The position numbers and the translations under genes were made by a program. The notes beneath the pieces are model-generated. The model was not told where the DNA came from and did not search any database. It worked only from the letters and a program-made list of their open reading frames with translations. 64,000 bases of DNA, from NCBI RefSeq assembly GCF_900176635.1, contig NZ_FXLN01000004.1, positions 620,001 through 684,000 on the forward strand, read 5' to 3'. Positions 61,661-64,000 of the stretch are shown in pieces (the stretch's first letter is position 1; the number at the start of each line of letters is the position of its first letter). The stretch comes from Clostridium merdae. GTDB taxonomy: Bacteria; Bacillota; Clostridia; Oscillospirales; Acutalibacteraceae.

Positions 61661-61822
61661 TGTTTTGCTCCTTATTTTCCATTCTTTCCCTTATGATTCC
61701 TCATTTTATATAAATTATCATAAATAATAATTCGGTTTCTCTACTTCGTTTTGCATTTATTTTACATAATACTTATCTATAGTACCACTCAAATCAATTT
61801 GAGGCAATCTCAAAAATTACAC

Positions 61823-61852
61823 TTCATAAATTGTTCTTTTTTTTACATACTA
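61823..61852 (+). promoter_or_regulatory. candidate forespore (sigma-G/F-type) promoter
   Basis: CATACTA at 61846-61852 equals the classic sigma-G -10, and TTCATA at 61823-61828 is a fair -35 at the usual 17 bp. It lies about 35 bp before the DUF1540 gene. An inverted repeat CTCAAAT-CA-ATTTGAG (61788-61803) lies further upstream. The remaining 61661-61822 interval is AT-rich and empty. Confidence 0.5.
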
Positions 61853-61885
61853 AAAGAAGCCTTTGAATGAAAGGAGGCGTACTAT

Positions 61886-62059
61886 ATGACAAATTCGAAT
61901 GACCGCCCCAATCCGTCCATTGGTTGCAGTGTAGAGCAGTGTCGTTTTCACTGCCAGTCTCAGGATTTCTGTTCTTTGCAAAAAATCCAGGTAGGTACTC
62001 ATGAACAGAACCCTTCTATGGACCAATGCACTGACTGCCAATCTTTCCAAGTAAAGTAA
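61886..62059 (+). CDS. DUF1540-domain small Cys-rich protein
   Basis: A 57-residue protein starting MTNSNDRPNPSIGCSVEQCR. Cysteines are spaced C14, C19, C23, C29, C48 and C51, and the segments SIGCSVEQCRFHC and CTDCQSF fit the DUF1540 pattern. It may bind a metal. AAAGGAGG lies 8 bases before the ATG. Such proteins are frequent in clostridial spore formers; the promoter here also looks forespore-type. Confidence 0.72.
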   Translation: MTNSNDRPNPSIGCSVEQCRFHCQSQDFCSLQKIQVGTHEQNPSMDQCTDCQSFQVK

Positions 62060-62084
62060 TTTCATTTTTATCTGCAAAGTCAGG

Positions 62085-62121
62085 CGTTTTCACCGCTGAG
62101 CACTGCTCTGCGGTGAAAGCG
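62085..62121 (+). terminator. hairpin downstream of the DUF1540 gene
   Basis: CGTTTTCACCGC pairs with GCGGTGAAAGCG (one G-T wobble) around a 13-base loop. There is no strong T tract after it, so termination is uncertain. Confidence 0.5.
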
Positions 62122-62164
62122 TACATAAAAACCTTTGTTGCATAGGATATATTAAATTCTTGAC

Positions 62165-62183
62165 CACAAATTTTAAATTTGTG
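62165..62183. promoter_or_regulatory. perfect 19-bp palindrome upstream of the Amidase_6 gene
   Basis: CACAAATTT-T-AAATTTGTG. It is flanked by TTGACC (62160-62165) and TAGAAT (62186-62191), 20 bp apart, so it may be an operator within an imperfect promoter. Confidence 0.45.
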
Positions 62184-62252
62184 TGTAGAATCTGCTTTTC
62201 ATTACTAAACAAATGATAATTGTATTCTATAAAATAAACGGAGGTCACGTTT

Positions 62253-62738
62253 ATGCGTATTGTAGCCTATAATAGAGCGGCTGCTGTAGAGTATGCCCGC
62301 AAATGGGCTTTTCAAAGAAACCCTGCTTATTATAATTTTGAGAATCTAGGTGGAGACTGCACCAATTTTGCCTCCCAGTGCCTTTATACAGGAAGCGGAG
62401 TAATGAATTACACACCTACGTTTGGGTGGTATTACAGGAGCAGCAATGATAGAAGTCCCTCATGGGCGGGTGTGGTTTATTTGCATCAGTTTCTTGTTAA
62501 CAACAAGGGTCCCGGACCATTTGCAACCGAAACGATTGCCTCAGAAATGATGCCTGGAGACATTATTCAATTTGGCGACCAAACAGGCAGGTTTTATCAC
62601 TCCCCTGTTGTGGTGGCAGTTGAGCCAGATGAAATATATGTTACAGCACATACATTTGACGCTTTCATGAGACCCTTGAGCTCTTATATGTATGACCAAA
62701 TACGTTATTTGCATATAGATGGAGTTCGAAAATACTGA
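62253..62738 (+). CDS. Amidase_6-domain protein without signal peptide
   Basis: A 161-residue protein. It opens YNRAAAVEYARKWAFQRNP and has GGDCTNFASQCL with the putative catalytic Cys36, then GDIIQFGDQ and H116 in YHSPVVV, in NlpC/P60-like order. These features identify the putative amidase family PF12671. There is no signal or membrane anchor, unlike secreted cell-wall hydrolases. It may therefore act inside the spore or mother cell (inference). The GGAGGTC site supports ATG 62253. Confidence 0.85.
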   Translation: MRIVAYNRAAAVEYARKWAFQRNPAYYNFENLGGDCTNFASQCLYTGSGVMNYTPTFGWYYRSSNDRSPSWAGVVYLHQFLVNNKGPGPFATETIASEMMPGDIIQFGDQTGRFYHSPVVVAVEPDEIYVTAHTFDAFMRPLSSYMYDQIRYLHIDGVRKY

Positions 62739-62821
62739 AATAAGTATATTTTTCTAAATTTTCCTCTCGTTTCCTGAAATTTCTATGAAATTCAGTGCAA
62801 AATATATGAGAGGTGAATCAT

Positions 62822-62998
62822 ATGGAGAAAAAATATCCTGATTTATACGCTCTAATGAAAGACGACCCTAAAGCGAAAGAATACTTTGAATCTCTACCGG
62901 AGCATATTCGCTCGGCGATTAGCCAGCGTCCCAGCGGTGTAAATTCGTTCGAAAGCCTGTGGAGTTACGCTGACAACTTAACGCAGGGGGATCGATAA
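62822..62998 (+). CDS. conserved-looking small acidic/helical protein (58 residues)
   Basis: Starts MEKKYPDLYALMKDDPKAKE, continues YFESLPEHIRSAISQRPSGV and ends LTQGDR. The repeated helical pattern with YFESLP and NSFESLWSYADNL looks like a small clostridial family of unknown function. GAGAGGTG precedes ATG 62822; a GTG at 62813 is possible. It is followed after 2 bases by another small gene. Confidence 0.65.
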   Translation: MEKKYPDLYALMKDDPKAKEYFESLPEHIRSAISQRPSGVNSFESLWSYADNLTQGDR

Positions 62999-63000
62999 CA

Positions 63001-63156
63001 ATGATTCTACCGCAAGACATCCCCTGGAGTCAGCCCTTTTTAGAGGAAGAAATTTGCGACGACCCCTTAAAACCGGTTTCTCAAATAGCGGAGGATACTT
63101 CATGTTCTCCGTTTCCTTTTAAAGATGATTTTTATCGCCCGGAACAAACATGGTAA
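63001..63156 (+). CDS. hypothetical small protein (51 residues)
   Basis: Starts MILPQDIPWSQPFLEEEICD and ends YRPEQTW. It is acidic and proline-rich with no helix or signal. GGGGGAT near the end of the previous gene lies 8 bases before the ATG. It is too short for many gene finders, but the site, spacing and downstream terminator support it. I do not recognise the family. Confidence 0.6.
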   Translation: MILPQDIPWSQPFLEEEICDDPLKPVSQIAEDTSCSPFPFKDDFYRPEQTW

Positions 63157-63195
63157 AAAAAGCACTGTACCAAATTAGGTACAGTGCTTTTTTTA
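63155..63195. terminator. bidirectional terminator
   Basis: AAAAAAGCACTGTACC pairs with GGTACAGTGCTTTTTT around a short loop. It serves the plus-strand small genes and the convergent guaB. Confidence 0.88.
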
Positions 63196-63211
63196 TCGAT
63201 AATTAAAGCCA

Positions 63212-64000
63212 TTATTTGACTACGCTATTACCAGCATCCTTGAGAACAACGTCGTGCGCACCGCCCTCAACAATAGAGGTTGAGGATACCAGTGTGATTT
63301 TCGCCTTCTTCTGAAGCTCAGAAATAGTAAGCGAACCGCAGTTACACATGGTAGAACGAATCTTATTCAAAGTCAGATTCACGTTATCTTTCAGTGCACC
63401 AGCATAAGGAACATACGAATCAACGCCCTCTTCAAAAGAAAGCTTACTTGCGCCGCCCAAATCATAACGCTGCCAGTTTCTAGCACGATTGGAGCCTTCA
63501 CCCCAATACTCTTTCATATAGCTACCGCCGATTGCAACTTTACCTGTGGGGCTCTCATCAAAACGTGCAAAATAACGACCCATCATTAAGAAATCGGCAC
63601 CCATAGCAAGAGCAAGGGTCATATGGTAGTCATAAACCAAACCGCCATCAGAGCAAATCGGCACATAAACGCCAGTTCTCTCAAAATACTCATCGCGAGC
63701 CTTCGCTACATCAATAAGAGCAGTTGCTTGGCCACGGCCAATACCCTTTTGCTCACGGGTAATGCAAATAGAACCACCGCCAATACCAACCTTTACAAAG
63801 TCGGCTCCGCTTTCCACCAAATACATAAAGCCTTCTCTATCAACTACGTTACCGGCACCAACCTTTACAGTTTCACCATAGTTTTCACGAATCCAGCCGA
63901 TGGTCTTTTTCTGCCACTCAGAAAAGCCTTCGGAAGAGTCGATGCAGAGAACATCGGCACCTGCTTCAACCAAAGCAGGAACACGCTCTGCGAAATCGCG
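63212..64000 (-). CDS. guaB: IMP dehydrogenase, partial (C-terminal part)
   Basis: About 262 residues of the C-terminal half; the N-terminus lies beyond the window. DVLCIDSSEGFSEWQKK, KVGAGNVVDREGF and VKVGIGGGSICITREQKGIG show the IMPDH barrel, with the catalytic Cys in GSICITR. The flap region differs from E. coli-type enzymes: it reads MKEYWGEGSNRARNWQRYD where the common form has a YRGMGS-like segment. It converts IMP to XMP in GTP synthesis. The frame runs without a stop to base 64000. Confidence 0.9.
   Translation of the reverse strand, partial: RDFAERVPALVEAGADVLCIDSSEGFSEWQKKTIGWIRENYGETVKVGAGNVVDREGFMYLVESGADFVKVGIGGGSICITREQKGIGRGQATALIDVAKARDEYFERTGVYVPICSDGGLVYDYHMTLALAMGADFLMMGRYFARFDESPTGKVAIGGSYMKEYWGEGSNRARNWQRYDLGGASKLSFEEGVDSYVPYAGALKDNVNLTLNKIRSTMCNCGSLTISELQKKAKITLVSSTSIVEGGAHDVVLKDAGNSVVK

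Overview
This window comes from the chromosome of a spore-forming anaerobic Clostridia, probably of the Oscillospiraceae/Ruminococcaceae type (inference). The evidence is the set of sporulation genes (spoIVA, a sipL-like gene, spoVM, a SpoIVFB-like protease with an M23 partner, gerW/ytfJ, a DUF3787 gene), anaerobic metabolism (pyruvate formate-lyase, an NfnAB-type bifurcating transhydrogenase, a biotin-dependent carboxyltransferase set), strong AGGAGG-type ribosome binding sites, and consensus TTGACA/TATAAT promoters. No rRNA, tRNA, CRISPR array, insertion sequence or prophage was seen. Most genes are core genes on the minus strand.

Layout. 1-4.3 kb: a pair of M16 peptidase-like genes (the first is cut by the window start), a 0.7 kb tandem array of 122-bp units, and an M50/M23 membrane protease pair. 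4.5-8.3 kb: nfnBA, then divergent nitroreductase and DUF4240 genes. 8.4-11.5 kb: spoIVA and a SipL-like gene for spore coat assembly. 11.6-14.8 kb: a NitT/TauT-type ABC transporter operon headed by a small protein that looks like a reduced [FeFe]-hydrogenase H-domain, behind a consensus promoter with a palindrome over the predicted start site. 14.9-18.9 kb: pflA and pflB, divergent from a Crp/Fnr regulator, with a perfect TGTGA-N6-TCACA site placed 41.5 bp upstream of the predicted pflB start.

19-33 kb: a long housekeeping run matching the classical Bacillus order yloC-remA-gmk-rpoZ-priA-def-fmt-rsmB-rlmN-prpC-prkC-rsgA-thiN-spoVM. coaBC and rpe are absent, a YugP-type peptidase is inserted, and rpmB lies elsewhere in the window. 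It ends in two very small genes: a 52-residue membrane protein and the 28-residue SpoVM. 33-36.5 kb: a three-gene 12S-1.3S-5S carboxyltransferase operon without a membrane subunit. 36.5-49.8 kb: rluB, two D-Ala-D-Ala carboxypeptidases, gerW, DUF2953, scpAB, an M50 protease, rpmB, plsY, der, rpmF, yceD, a CofE-like gene, a P-loop gene and pgi. 49.9-52.5 kb: hisHF, a DUF3787 gene and mntP. 52.5-61.7 kb: sbcCD, two tiny genes, gltX-glnS and a VanY-like peptidase. 61.8-63.2 kb: a plus-strand cluster of small, probably sporulation-related genes (DUF1540, Amidase_6 and two short proteins). The window ends inside an IMP dehydrogenase gene.

No dramatic new defence or mobile system is visible. The best candidates for something undescribed are the mini-hydrogenase/ABC operon, the 122-bp hairpin array, and the free-standing transcarboxylase-like operon.
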